64,000 nt of DNA from Physcia stellaris (GCA_018902385.1 JABSSW010000004.1:1054001-1118000); one strand, 5' to 3'. Counted from the stretch's first letter, positions 1 to 11,755 are shown. The notes: generated by a model from the letters alone, not told the origin. Program-made: numbers and translations.

Positions 1-183
1 ATCCCTATACAATGGCGCCAAGAGGAGTTGCAGAGTTGGCTTTTGTGTTGCTTAGCCTTGTATCACTCATTACTATCGTTAAATAATGAATGCGCAGCAG
101 CTGTAAATAGAGGATGGGTATTGATGAGGACTGAGAATTGAGAAAGGCGGGAATGGACTAGTTTGTTGTGGCATGGTGTTGGA

Positions 184-271
184 GCTGTGACTGCGTGAAT
201 AGTGTACGTAATCGGGGGTATCATGAATAAGTCGAAGAGTCATATCTGATGAGTGATAGACTTATAGCGTC
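184..271 (+). repeat. Diverged direct repeat, copy 1
   Basis: Shares an 18-base exact block (GCTGTGACTGCGTGAATA) with position 592, and then a second block beginning CGAAGAGTCATA with position 681. The spacing between the blocks differs, so this is an old duplication with indels. No family recognised. Confidence 0.5.
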
Positions 272-591
272 TTGACCTCTGTCTAAACTACTGGTCTCTT
301 CCGGATCTGCAGGTCTTGCCATCTTAGCAGCGTGACGTTGGAGTCATATCTTTGCTCAAGATAACAAGGCCAGCGTTTACGGCTTTTATGTTGAGACAAC
401 GCGTGAAGGAATCAAAATGCCTGGAAGATTAACGGTAGATTCTTCGTATTTATTAATTTAGCTGTCGGCGACTGTCAGGCTTTTCTCACCTACATTTACT
501 GTTGAGAATATTCCTGAAGTGATACAAAACCTTTGGAGATCTTTATTCAGTTCCTTCACTGGAGTCGGAAGCTGGTAAGATTGTGATTAAG

Positions 592-719
592 GCTGTGACT
601 GCGTGAATAATTTTTGTTTCACTTTTTTTCGAGAGGTGAAATTTTGATGAGTCTATAATTGATAGTGTCACGAATTGACTCGAAGAGTCATACGTGATGC
701 GTAGTAGGCTTCCGGTGTC
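592..719 (+). repeat. Diverged direct repeat, copy 2
   Basis: Second copy of the unit at 184-271, with the same two blocks in the same order and orientation but about 40 bases more between them. No coding content seen. Confidence 0.5.
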
Positions 720-981
720 AATTTTGGTTTGGGCGGCTTACCTCTTCTTGGATTCTTATCATTTCAGCATTGTCCTAATACCTCCATTTCTTCGAGTCAA
801 CAGATACAGGCAACTCTCGCGTTCTTAATCTTACAACGGGTGGAGGTAAAGATCCGTTGTATTTCGGCTTTGAATATCATCAGCGACCACCAGACGTTGC
901 GTTGACCACATCCATTTACTGCGGAGCGTATTTCTAGAACGATAGAAGCTCCCGCTGAAGCATCATAATCCAGGGCACGAC

Positions 982-1833
982 ATGGAGACTTGCAACTCTG
1001 GGTCCACAGCCGATGTTGCACATTCCAGGAGACCTACCTCATTCATGTCCTTACCAGTCGAGCTCCGGCTCAAAATTTACCGACATGCGCTTCTCACCGA
1101 TCAAAAAGTCCAAGCACAGTCCCTTATGTATTTGCTGTCTCCTGGACTAGGCCCTGCAGAGATCAAGAAAGACTTCAACCCTGGTATTCTCCGAGTCTCT
1201 CGAGCCGTCTACGAGGAAGCATCCACGATCTTCTACGGGGAGAATATTTTCCAGTATTACTGCCCAGCTGGCCTAAAACCCTTGGAAAACAGGTCCTCCA
1301 AAAACGGTTCCACAAAGATCAAGCATCTGGAGGTTCATTGGCAGCAGAGGGCGACGAAGCTTACAGCAGAATGCGTCTCGACAATGCTGAAATACCACGG
1401 AAATCTTGGATGCCCACTCAAGACGCTACGATTGAACTTCGATCTGAAACGCACCTATGGCCTGTCGGCAGAATCTCAAGAAGCGCTGTCAATAAGCGTC
1501 ATGTCCAGTGCCTTTGAGATGGATCGCATCTTGAATAGTATACAGGCTCTGCAGGTCCAGCAAAAGATCGAAGTGCATCTTGCTACAGAGATGGAAGAGG
1601 ATGGGCCGGGATATGAGTATCTCGTAGATGCTATTGCTGCGAGACTGCGCTGGAAGGCTGAGCTACGGCACCATGAGATACGTCAGAGCATCTTTGATTT
1701 ACCGGACCAACATAAGTGGAGTTGGGCTCTTCAACCAGACAGTAGCATCAGTAGCGTGCATGTCCATTTACAGGAGAGGCAGCTGGATGTCGATGAATCG
1801 ACAGATCATGGTTCTCGAGAGCCAGTGTCATGA
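982..1833 (+). CDS. F-box-like protein, family member 1
   Basis: Single-exon gene of 283 residues. The N-terminal region around residues 23-40 carries SLPVELRLKIYRHALL, the Leu-Pro-x-Glu-Leu-Arg pattern of fungal F-box-like/2EXR proteins; in that family it is followed, as here, by a segment on 'prior relatives' of the form ILRVSRAVYEEASTIFYGEN. The C-terminal half has a pattern (QQKIEVHL, then a spacer, then WSWALQP) that recurs in the genes at 2391 and 6265, so the three are paralogues. By family knowledge the role could be as a substrate adaptor, but nothing here shows a Skp1 partner. The ATG at 982 is the first in frame, and a second lies at codon 23 just before the domain. Function otherwise unknown. 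Confidence 0.75.
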   Translation: METCNSGSTADVAHSRRPTSFMSLPVELRLKIYRHALLTDQKVQAQSLMYLLSPGLGPAEIKKDFNPGILRVSRAVYEEASTIFYGENIFQYYCPAGLKPLENRSSKNGSTKIKHLEVHWQQRATKLTAECVSTMLKYHGNLGCPLKTLRLNFDLKRTYGLSAESQEALSISVMSSAFEMDRILNSIQALQVQQKIEVHLATEMEEDGPGYEYLVDAIAARLRWKAELRHHEIRQSIFDLPDQHKWSWALQPDSSISSVHVHLQERQLDVDESTDHGSREPVS

Positions 1834-2390
1834 TACAACGTGTCAGTTGTGCTGTTGCGGCTATACTGGCAAGCTTTTGAGTATGCTGGGACAGAGCGGT
1901 GGTTCTCAGTTCGCGTACTAACAGAATGATATGAGCTCATATCCTGAGATGACCTGTTTTAAGAGAATGTTCTGAGGCATCATGTCAGTACTGTAGTTAC
2001 TGTAGTATAGAGAAAGCATGCAATGATCACGGTCGGTGCATGAATTTTCCGTAATGAATATAGAGAGCACAACATGACTCACATGCTTTGCTGTCTCAGA
2101 TAGCCAGTCCGTATGCTTTTGAGCTTCGATCAACGGACTGCTATCCTCTGAAAACGTCGTAAGAGATAGATCAGAATACAGTGTCGTACATGGAATTGAA
2201 CGACTTGTTAACCTTGATGGCGACAGACATAGACGCTGCTGGAACAGAAAGATGTATCAGCTACAGCTTGAGATCACTCTCTTGTATTCACCTTGTACTC
2301 TGTGAGATCCAACATCAGGTCCAGATCCGGGGGGCTTCCTGATTCGTCTGATGTTGGAGTCTACGATCTCTTTCTAGAAATGAGATGTGA
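1834..2390. other. Spacer between F-box-like copies
   Basis: No gene seen. A perfect 10-base inverted repeat, CCAACATCAG at 2309-2318 against 2348-2357 with a 29-base loop, lies just before the truncated paralogue. It may be chance or a remnant of the missing 5' half. Confidence 0.4.
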
Positions 2391-2834
2391 ATGTTCAACA
2401 TTGATTCGCAAGAGTTATGCGTTGGTGATGTCTCTATCGATCACGAGACCGTCCTTGCACTAAATCGTGGAACGTTTATTGGGACTGATGGGTCCCGCTC
2501 AGTCGAAGTCATGGAAGCTTTGTGCCGCGTGAATGTGCAACAAAGGATTGAAGTTAGACTGGACACAGACAAGAAATGTGAGGGCAAGCAGTTCCAGGCT
2601 TGGATAGATGCAATATCTGACACTAATGGATGGATGGTGAGAATGAGAGAGCGAGTGGATATGTTTAACCAGCAGTACGTGTGTGAGTGGATCCTGGAGC
2701 CACAGCGTCAGCTGGGAGTAAGGGGTCCTAGCACACATGGGTTATTCGCTACCTACGGCAGCAAATCAGACTCATCACGACCGATGCTTTGGCTATCACG
2801 AGCAGACACTTTGAGACCGGTCCAGTACCTTTAG
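2391..2834 (+). pseudogene. 5'-truncated F-box-like paralogue
   Basis: An open frame of 147 residues with no F-box-like N-terminus. Its middle, ALCRVNVQQRIEVRLDTD followed about 35 residues later by CEWILEPQ, aligns by eye with the C-terminal half of the gene at 982 (ALQVQQKIEVHLATE followed by WSWALQP) and with the gene at 6265. No splice-linked upstream exon carrying the LPxELR motif was found in 1834-2390, so I read it as the surviving 3' half of a tandem copy. It could instead be a short expressed protein, as the frame is still open. The last 45 or so residues have no match in the siblings. Confidence 0.55.
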
Positions 2835-3890
2835 TAGGAAGGAAACAAATAGCGATCTAGGATTGTATCCTAGGACCTATCGTGAACGGAAGGCCCTAGT
2901 CTTGTCAGCAACGACACACGTGTTCCGGCTTGCATTAGATGTTCGAAGGGATGTTTAAAATTTAGAGGCTTCACGAATATTGGGTCGTCGCTTTCTGACT
3001 CCTCGATACACTTCAAGCTTACCTAGTAAAATCTCTCGACTAGGTTGGAGTTTTGTGGCTGAGTGTAGATGGAGCACCAGGCCGGAGCATCAGATAATAC
3101 CTATTTGCGTGTATAGCAGACGGACTGATGTTTTCGTGTATTATCAGATAATGTTGCTAGCAATCCACTAAATGATTCTCCGCGCTTTGGTTGTTGATTG
3201 ATGATGGTATGGAGGGCCGAATTTGATGACTTTTCTTCACATGGAGTGCTTGCCATTACCATGTCATGCGCACTATCTTAGCTTTGCGTGAGTATATTCA
3301 CTGACAATGCGGATCATTGGCTGGTCGCCCGCTTTGATAACTCATCCTCAATCTTGATCAATAATGCTGCTCAATACGCCGACAAGCGCGTGACCCATGC
3401 GGTGACGAACGAGAATACATAGATAGTCAGTTTCATTTACATAGAGACGACATCGGACTCTGACAATAGACAATAGCAAGCCAAATGGCCACTATCTGGA
3501 CAAGACAGCGAGAAGGTTCGTAGATTGTGATCTCTCGGTATCGAAGTGGTAAGGTATGTAATTACCTAAGCACTCGGAACGGGGTCCGTAATGCGGCTAA
3601 GAACAGCCGAGCCAATATTGGAGTGTTATCCCCTATGATATGCACCATTTTGGGTAACCCTGACATTTCTACAGAAATGTCCGTCTAGGGTTATCTTTAA
3701 TGAGCACTTCCCAGAAAGAAACCCCAAATCATGAAAAAAATGGGCAATCCAAGATTTCATCATCGATCCCAAACTCAAAGGCAAGACTTCTGTACTCTGC
3801 ATTATATGGATGACAGCCATCTCGACAAGAAAGTCTGATATTATTTCGTAGACCTAACATAGCAGCCACGTCCAAGGGCTAAATACGCTC
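2835..3890. other. Intergenic, nothing recognised
   Basis: About 1 kb upstream of the HET gene. Open frames here are short and share no motif with known families. I see no repeat or RNA gene. Confidence 0.4.
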
Positions 3891-5885
3891 ATGGAAGCTA
3901 ATATAGCGTCGACTTTTCTTTGCAATGTATGTAACTCCATGTTCACCGATGGCTCATATGAGAGGCATTATGAATGGGCGGAACAATTTGGACACCCACC
4001 GAAACCTTCACATCGACACCATCCATCTTCCGAGAGCTGTCGAAAAGCTGCCGCTCAAGGCTGCTGGATCTGCACAAGACTCTCTAAGAATGGAAATTGG
4101 GAGCCTCAGTCCTACCGATTGACTCGTCATGAGCTTAGGGATGATTACATCCTCGAATTCGAGTTTGAGGATGCGTGGATTATCGAAAAGACCCAGTCAT
4201 GGACAAAGCTCCATAGCCTTGCCGAGTCCTCCCAATCACAAACATGGACGGGCGATAGTAAGGTCACTGAACTTGCCCAGGCATGGTTGGTGCAGTGTCA
4301 AGAATATCATTCCAGCTGCTCGGATACTATAGATAGTAATTGGCGTCCGTCTAGGTTGCTGGATGTGTCCGAGAAGCTCATTCGGCTCCTTGATTGCTCC
4401 AAAGAGCAGGTGATGGGACCATATGCTGCCTTGAGCTACTGCTGGGGTCCTGATCCCTTTCCCGTCTTGTCCGCTAAGACAATGCCGCAGTTGATCGCTG
4501 GTGTACCTTCATCTTTCTTTCCAACCGCATTCCAGCAAGCGTTCGTTACAGTTCAAAGATTGGGTATAAAATATCTGTGGATAGACTGCTACTGCATCAT
4601 CCAAGGCTCGGACAATCAGGCCCAAGTAGATTGGGAGTACGAGGCTGATAGAATGCGGCAAGTATATACGAACGCTGCTATCAACATTGGCAATGCTCAT
4701 GCAGCCAGTCCTAAAGAAGGGCTATTCTCTACCAGGAAATCGAAAGACCTTGAGAGTATCACGATTCGGTGGCGCCCAGAGTTAGGTAGCAGGAAAATGC
4801 AGTATACTATTTGCACAGCTACTGATGAATTGAGAAGCATAGTTCTCAATAGCTCATTCCTTCGACTCCAGGATAGTGTGTTGAGAAAGCGTCGGTGGGT
4901 GATTCAAGAATGCGTTCTAAGCCCGAGAATGCTGTCCTTCACGGATCAAGACGTATTTTGGCAGTGCTCTGAGGCCGCAGCATGCGAGACACACCCGGTA
5001 ACTGAAGCAAGAGGTTCTTACCACCTTTCAAAGGACGTATTCTGGGCTTTGACAGACTTGGAGGTACTTTTGCGCGCCAATCGAGCTTCACATTCAGAAG
5101 AACGGCCTAGAAAGCTTAGTCACGATGGCAGCCACTACTACGACAGTTTCAAGGAGAAATGGTTTGCTATCTTAGATGATTACTGTCAAGCATCGCTTAC
5201 GTACCCCAATAAAGACAACTTAAAGGCAATTGAAGCCGTCGGACAACGTACCGCATCGCTAACGGACGATGTTTACCACCATGGCGTTCTTCAAAAGACC
5301 TTACCGGAAGCCCTGTTCTGGTCAGCCAGAGATGCTCGCTGCCATCGTGTGCCTCTTCAGTCAGTACCGACTTGGCATTGGGCCTACTACAACGGACATG
5401 TACATTTCCACGAAATCACGTCCGTATACCGTCATGCGAGGCTAGAATCTTACATAGCTTCGCCGCTAGTGCACGTTTTTATGTCTGACAACTGTGCATT
5501 TTTCGCCTTTGACCAAGCGATTGACTTTTGGCCTTTGCTACTTTGTATTGGGAGGTTGATCATGGTGGATGTTCGTAGAAAACACTATGCTTCGGCTGAT
5601 CCGAACTCCTTTTACGTTCGCTCAAGTGGCGTTGAAGTCTATCCCTATATGGACAATGACGTCGAATTGAACAGCGCGCATGAAGATTTAGCCCTCCTTC
5701 CACTCATGACTGTTCAGAAACCCAGTCGGTGTTATGGATGGTCGTCAAAGCGCTCACAATGGGTTTACGAGATCCACGGTCTCGTTGTTCGCGCAACACG
5801 CGATGATACCTTTCATCGAGTAGGAGTATTTCGAGATTTTGGCGAAACCATCATCGAGGCAATGCGTCGGAAAGTGCTAGAATAA
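3891..5885 (+). CDS. HET-domain protein (heterokaryon incompatibility type)
   Basis: Single-exon gene, 664 residues. A HET domain spans about residues 177-335. Its signature blocks are YAALSYCWG near 177, LWIDCYCIIQ near 225, the block ADRMRQVYTNAAINIGNAHA, and RRWVIQECVLSPRML near 335. The N-terminus has a Cys/His-rich stretch (CNVCNSMF, then SCRKAAAQGCWIC) common in fungal HET proteins. By family knowledge, HET proteins trigger cell death when incompatible hyphae fuse; the HET fold is TIR-related. The C-terminal 330 residues are variable and without recognised repeats. The frame is complete with no internal break. It sits between F-box-like paralogues, typical of fast-evolving fungal segments. 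The specific allorecognition partner is unknown. Confidence 0.9.
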   Translation: MEANIASTFLCNVCNSMFTDGSYERHYEWAEQFGHPPKPSHRHHPSSESCRKAAAQGCWICTRLSKNGNWEPQSYRLTRHELRDDYILEFEFEDAWIIEKTQSWTKLHSLAESSQSQTWTGDSKVTELAQAWLVQCQEYHSSCSDTIDSNWRPSRLLDVSEKLIRLLDCSKEQVMGPYAALSYCWGPDPFPVLSAKTMPQLIAGVPSSFFPTAFQQAFVTVQRLGIKYLWIDCYCIIQGSDNQAQVDWEYEADRMRQVYTNAAINIGNAHAASPKEGLFSTRKSKDLESITIRWRPELGSRKMQYTICTATDELRSIVLNSSFLRLQDSVLRKRRWVIQECVLSPRMLSFTDQDVFWQCSEAAACETHPVTEARGSYHLSKDVFWALTDLEVLLRANRASHSEERPRKLSHDGSHYYDSFKEKWFAILDDYCQASLTYPNKDNLKAIEAVGQRTASLTDDVYHHGVLQKTLPEALFWSARDARCHRVPLQSVPTWHWAYYNGHVHFHEITSVYRHARLESYIASPLVHVFMSDNCAFFAFDQAIDFWPLLLCIGRLIMVDVRRKHYASADPNSFYVRSSGVEVYPYMDNDVELNSAHEDLALLPLMTVQKPSRCYGWSSKRSQWVYEIHGLVVRATRDDTFHRVGVFRDFGETIIEAMRRKVLE

Positions 5886-6264
5886 TCATACTTGAGTGAA
5901 CAGGAGCCAGAATCCATGACATATCTGCGGGTTAGAAAATCCGATCCAGTAGACACCATATGTTGCTCTTAATGTTTTACGTCACGCCAGCTTCTAGTAC
6001 TAACTTAGGACGAAGATGGCGGACTATCTCTGACACGCGTCTAATCCTACTTAAATGCCTGAGCGAGTACTACAAACCTTCATCGAGCTTTTCAGCTTCA
6101 TGGGAATTCATGGGCTTCGAGGCGGTGGGGAAAGGCCTGAGCACCATGAAGCATCGTCATATGCCAACAACATGAACACATTAGCAGTACTATTGTTCCT
6201 ACAAACCACTAGCTCGCAGATCTTATCAATCAAGCCTCGCGCGGACATCCGGGTTCAATAGCAA
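5886..6264. other. Short convergent intergenic segment
   Basis: Lies between the 3' ends of the HET gene and the minus-strand F-box-like gene. No coding or repeat signal noticed. Confidence 0.4.
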
Positions 6265-7459
6265 TCAACACCGAGGAGGTTGATTATTTTCGTTAGCGGC
6301 TGTGGCGGGTTTGAGTGTCCATATCCATCGATAACGGGTCCCATCGGAGACCCAGCTCTCGAACGACTCCTCGTCGAAGATATCGTCATCAACCTCTGCT
6401 TCGTCTGACGGGCTTTCTTGAGAATTCCGTGGAGTGTCACTATCCAGCCCACTAACGTTGGGATCACTTAGCTGCCCATTACCGTCGTCGTTGACGCCGA
6501 AGATATCGTCATCAATACCTGCTTCGTCTGACGGACTTTCTTCAGAATCCCGTGGAGAGTCACTGTCCAGCCCACTAACGTTAGCATCACTTAGCTGCCC
6601 GTTGCCGTCGTCGTTGATGCTTGATGGTCCTTCTTCGACACTGTCGTCCTCCTCCACCTCATCCTCGTCCTTTATTTGGTCCATATCGGCGCCACCCTCT
6701 ATTAACTCTGGCTCCCAATGTTTTAAGTGTCCAATTTTGTTGACGAGATTAGCCAGGTCCTTGCAGTTGTCCTCGTTATTACTATCAATGGCTATCTTGA
6801 TCTGATTCTTCACTTCCAGCTTCGCCAGGGCTTTTGATAACTCGACGCTGTGTGCTATATTGGCAACCGCAAATTCTGTACCATCAATATCAATATCAAT
6901 CGTCCAGAAGTCGTTTTGAGCTTGAGTGGGGTCGTGGAGCCTAAAGTCAACGACGAGAGTTTTCAGAGAACATCGAAGCCTAGCGATGTACTTGACTACC
7001 ACCGTGATGTTCTCGGCATTTTCGCAAATGTGTTGTGGCAATCTGCTCCAATGTCCGAAACTGATGACAATCTGAGTGCCAGTTAGCATTGGCTTTTTAC
7101 ACGATGACACCAGGGATTGGACCCGGCGCCTCAGACCAAGGCAAAAATTACTTACATGTCGAATCCTGTGGAAGGCCCCTTTCGGCAGAGGATTTTTGGG
7201 GAAGACATTTGTACCCCCATTCCGGATGCATGTACGGGGGACATTCGAACCTGAATGTATTCTGTTCATACAACACCGATGAAGCCTCGGCATATGCCTG
7301 CTTGCACACCCGCAGTATAGGGGTATGTATCTTTTTCTTGATGGACTTGTCGCGTGAATTCCGTCCTTGTGGTTCCATGTAATCAAGCTTATCAGTCAAT
7401 AGCTCTCGGTAAATCTCTGTGCGTAACTCCAAAGGGAGCTTGTCGAACAGTGGCAACAT
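6265..7459 (-). CDS. F-box-like protein, family member 3, with acidic tail
   Basis: Starts at 7459 with LFDKLPLELRTEIYRELL, the same F-box-like/2EXR opening as the gene at 982. One intron, 7072-7155, has a GTAAGT donor, a TGCTAAC branch site and a CAG acceptor, and joins IRH to IVISFGHW in phase. Before it, the frame changes between about 7225 and 7160. This fits either a 50-nt mini-intron (GTACAA to CACAG) or one extra G in a run of five; without the extra base the exons total 370 codons. The C-terminal half is the family pattern (KNQIKIAIDS, later YRWIWTLKP) interrupted by a long Asp/Glu/Ser-rich insert built of two 41-residue repeats. Function unknown; adaptor role only by family analogy. 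Confidence 0.65.
6376..6621 (-). repeat. 123-bp in-frame tandem duplication
   Basis: Two direct copies with a period of exactly 123 bases (41 codons), 6376-6498 and 6499-6621, inside the acidic tail of the F-box-like gene. Each encodes a unit beginning NDDGNGQLSD and ending DDDIF. The copies differ by scattered substitutions, so the duplication is not brand new, and the frame is kept. Confidence 0.85.
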
Positions 7460-8614
7460 TCTTGGGTTTCGGTGGTGCGTGTGTAAGGTAAAAGCTTTGG
7501 GAGAGAAGAAGAGCAGAATAAACTGACAGGTTTTAATACCTTGTGGTGGGATTGCATGTGACGCCTGACGCGAAATTCATAGCGGTGTGGTGGAAAGAGT
7601 TAACACATAGCAACAAAACACAGAACGCCACGAAAACATCGATTCGTCCCACAACACATGTGAGTGTTTCACAATCCAGCCCGTCCATGGGCAATGTTTG
7701 GCAGGATCATGGCTAAGGATGCCAGATAGTGTATGCGCTATCTCAACTCGACATCAATGGAAATACAGACTTAAGCGAGGAGAGAACATCAACCGGAGAG
7801 GGGGGTGGTTCACCATCCAATGCCGCATAACGTGGCAGCCGGCTCCCATCTAAGAACATGTCCGTGTTGACCACTATCAGCCATATCAATTGACCCAAGA
7901 TCTCTTTATTCTGACCGGTCAGAGCATGCTCGGATCCTCAACTCATCGAGGAACAAATTAGCATCCCACAGACGTCTTGATCATGTTTCACAGCTCACTC
8001 CTCTGCGAAGCTCTCTTGAAAAGTAAGTCAGCATACCTGTCCAAGCGGTAGCTGCTCGTATGTGTGGTAAGCAATACTTCTAACTTACAACTCATGCCCT
8101 TGTCCATCAAGGCATGTTGTTACTCGCTTCCCGACCACATAACGAAAGAGACTGGCCTCATTACAGGCATCTACTGTTTCGAAAATTTAGGAGTTGTAGG
8201 TTTCCAAACGTTTGCTTCTACCCAGATCTCGGTCTTGTCTCCCTTTTGGCCATCCCATGGGGCACAGAATGTGCTTTGATGCTGACAGCGATGGCATGTC
8301 CTCAACACGGAACTTCTGGATGGCTTTGTGCTTTTCATTTTAGACTTTTTCCCTTTTACTCGACTTCTCGAACAAGCGCTTTCTCCGGAAATCGACTAAG
8401 ACTCTGCGAGATTAATGGAAATAATGGAGAAAGAGGCTTGATCGGGGAAATCGAAGCAAAATTCTGCGACGATTATTCGTAGAGCCAAGTTATAGCCCGT
8501 CGTTGCTAGACAGTATGTCTGTACGATATTTCGGCCGCACTGTTGGAAGCTCAATTAATCAGATGTCTAGAAAGTAATTGCTCCCTCAAGCAGTGGACAA
8601 GCGATCATGGCTCA
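7460..8614. other. Intergenic, nothing recognised
   Basis: Promoter side of the F-box-like gene and 3' side of the membrane-protein gene. Only short frames without family motifs are present. Confidence 0.4.
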
Positions 8615-11205
8615 TTATCCATACGCCTTACCAATTTCCAGCTTCTGGTGCCCGGCTGCGAGCTTCTCATCGCCGAAGAAGATCTTCACATCGGCCTGAA
8701 CCGCTGCACCCAGCGCAGGCGCGGAGGATTTTTTGACACGTAGCTTTGTGTTCATTGTCCGATATCGCTCGACGCCGGTTGCCGCGTTCTTGAATACATC
8801 GTCAGCACTAGGGGAATTTATAGGTACGCCTGACGTGGCAGCAAGGACTATGAGCCCGATAATAGAATCCCATGCGTTACAGCAGATCCGGGTCCACAGT
8901 AGGTATGCTACGTGACATAGCGCCAGGGCGGCATGCAAGAACAGCACGGTCAGTGCCAAGCCTTGCAAGGCTGTCAGCACGATAAGCGTAGCCGCCGACG
9001 ACAACGGAGAACTTCATGATGGTGGCTCTCCCTGCTGGAGTGGGAAATACACGAGTGCCCGCTAGAAGACGCTGCATGGCCGACGCTGATGCATCGTGCG
9101 GGAGTATATTCAATGCATCAGAGAAGTGCCGAGAGGAGCCTCCATTTTCCGAGTATCCCTGCCGCGACATACCGTCTGCGACGAGTGTCGCGATAATACC
9201 TTCTAATGTGGAAGTCACGTCAATCCAATTGATGATAATTCCAGTGCTGTTGTCCATACCAACATCCGTCAGAAGGGACGCGAGGCTAGTCCAGCCGGAC
9301 GTGCTGTCGTTGATAGAGGGGGTTAGGGTGTTCAGCCAGTCCAAGTCCACCTTAACGCGTCGCCAGGTACTGTCGTTAACTGGGAGGAAGTTATATTGGT
9401 AGCCTATGAGCTGGCCAAAGTCCCTGTTGCTTTGGACTGTAGCAGCCTGAACGTAGTCTGCGTCTATGTCCCCAACGGGACGGCCAGTGTAAACCGATTC
9501 AGCCCATCTAGCATCCACAGAGCAGGTAAAAGTCGTTCCAGTCTGGTTGGACTCGCTGTCAGGTACGTAAACAGCTAAAAAAGCGCTGGGTAGATCGTCT
9601 GTGACCGAATTGTCATTCAACGTCGCGTTCTCCGGAACCAACAACCACTGCGTGTCTATGGCCGACGATCGAGATAGATCCGTCGGGATCCAGTAAGCTC
9701 TGTCAAGCCGGACACCGTATTCGGGAAGCTCGGGGTACTGGCCCAGATCAGCATCGAAATCCGAGAATGACAAAAGCTCAAGACATTGGGAACATACTTG
9801 CAGAAGTAGGCCTGAGCTGTTGGAGGAGCCCCAGGTGTACAAGCCGCACCTACTTCGCACTGCTGGAGCCCAGCTTTGGGCCGATATCGTAGTCTCGTTG
9901 AAGATTCGATAACGAAGCGTATGGTGCCAATTCGACGTAGGCAGCCATTTCAGAGCCTCGTACCACGCGCTGGCAACATTCTTTGAAAGCACGCCCACAG
10001 CCATATGAATTCCAAGAACCCAAGTCTCTGCGACCTCACCTTTCGATCGGATGACAAATGCACGCCTTAGTACCCCATCGTCGACCACGAGATCGATTTC
10101 ATTGTCAAAATGTCTTTGACGGAAGGCTTCCGCCAGAGACGACTGTCCAGCCCAGATACACGCTGATGTATTCAAATTCACAGAGCTTATTGCATTCATA
10201 TCGGGATTGTTGCAGTTAGCACCTCCAACCGATGAGGCTGTAAGCGCAGATGGCCACAGCAATTCATCATCACCGGAAAGCCAGGCAGAGGCGCCTCCCG
10301 CGGGCCAGTCAGAACGCTGGGTTGGGAGCAGCAACAAGGCAGCAGATGGGCCAGCAAAGAGCGAGATAAGGCTAGATGCCACGATCAAAACGCCAAACAA
10401 CACGCGCTTGCGGCGCTGTGCAAAGCCGGTAACGCCGAATCGGAACTCTGGAGATACCAAATATTGGAGCTCGGTGAATTGATGCTTCGAAGCCAACAGT
10501 CCCAGAGGCAGGCCTTCTCCGCCGAAAATCAGCTGGTGACGCAAAAGATCCATCAGGATTATCCCCAAAGAGGCCACAATGAGTAATTCCTATCACGTAC
10601 CAATCAGCGATGCAAGGCAGGTTATGGAATGGGGACGCCGATACGAGAAGCTTCGCCGTCACCTGAAGGCATAGTGCGTCAAGAGCCTGATAGATACCTC
10701 CCGTCAGACCTTGCATATCCTTTCCGATGTAGTAACCCGCCAGATTGAAGTACGCCAGCGTCGTGGTCGCCGATACCGCTAAGAGATGGACCGAACATCG
10801 CATGAGAGGGCGCTTGAATCCATGCTTGAGAACGACTTTCTTCTCCTCGTGGACTTTTCCGCGCCATATGCGTTTCGAAAGCGCTGCTGAAGAATCACGG
10901 AATCTTCGCAAGCCATCTTTGGCGCTTTTCAGTAGGGATTGGACGGGGCCAAGATTCGCTGATGCCTTGCGACCGGTGCCAGGCTTCTTCACTGGAGCGG
11001 GCAGTACTGCTGACATGTTTTTTGCATTGCTCGAAGAACCGCTGCGCACACCCAAAGAAGAAAGAAAATGAACAGGATTAGCGCTACATGTTATTGGTCT
11101 TGTAGTCTGGTCGACGGCGAGGCTGAGAGGCTCAACTAGGGAGAGATCTGCCATCATGGCCCCCACCTCATTACTGCAACTTCCCGTGTCGAAGGGCCTG
11201 AGCAT
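8615..11205 (-). CDS. Fungal multi-pass membrane protein with glycosylated lumenal domain
   Basis: About 838 residues in two exons; intron 10590-10662 (GTGACG to GATAG) joins LCLQ to ELLIVASLGIIL. Hydrophobic segments are at the N-side (LLAVSATTTLAYFNLAGYYI; then ELLIVASLGIIL followed by GLPLGLL; then VLFGVLIVASSLISLFAG) and near the C-end (ALTVLFLHAALALCHVAYLL). Between them lie about 470 residues rich in N-glycosylation sequons. This architecture recurs in a large uncharacterised fungal family; no activity is known to me. The frame changes once near 8960-9005: GGYAYRADS is in one frame and the last membrane helix in the next. Ignoring one base gives 839 codons including the stop, so one inserted base is likely. 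The start is uncertain: ATGs exist at 11205 and 11157. Confidence 0.65.
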
Positions 11206-11755
11206 CCCCGAGTCACAAGCACATTGGGTGGGGGCGGTCTTCCAGACATGATATTCGCGAGTAATACGAAAGATCACCGCTGGAGATATCCAAGGCTGAA
11301 ATCGCTACCGAGAGCAAATCGTTGCGGACTCTGGGTTGATAGGAGGCGTCTTGGAGCTTGATCGATCGCTGCGACCAAAATGCATGCTACTATACGTGTT
11401 TGCTGCCCTAATTTAAATGGACGACGAAATAACAAATTATTTAGTGCTTCCACGGCAGTCTCCTACTACTCACATGTTATATTCTGCCTCCACCCAACAG
11501 GGAAAAAGGGGAAATTTTAGAATTCCAACTACGTACCGGGCACTCTGAGCTAGTCTGATGATCCAGATACCGCTGACCTTTCCATTTGCAGAGTATACAC
11601 TGCTGTCACAGCCGTCGACCCATAAATAATCCCCCTTTAGACACCTCACCCCACCTCCTCCCCACTTCCTTCTCTCGCTCGACCATCCCTCTACAATACA
11701 GCAACCAAAATAACACCCCGGTCCGACCGAATCCACCATCAGAGTCCTCACAAAC

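Larger units (their letters stand above)
1..981. other. Non-genic left edge with old repeats
   Basis: No convincing coding region on either strand. It contains two diverged copies of a unit of about 90-130 bp (listed separately) and is otherwise unremarkable. Confidence 0.5.

Noticed and set aside
2309-2357. 10-base inverted repeat as a transposon end
   Set aside because: No matching target-site duplication and no partner copy in the window; a 10-base match can arise by chance.
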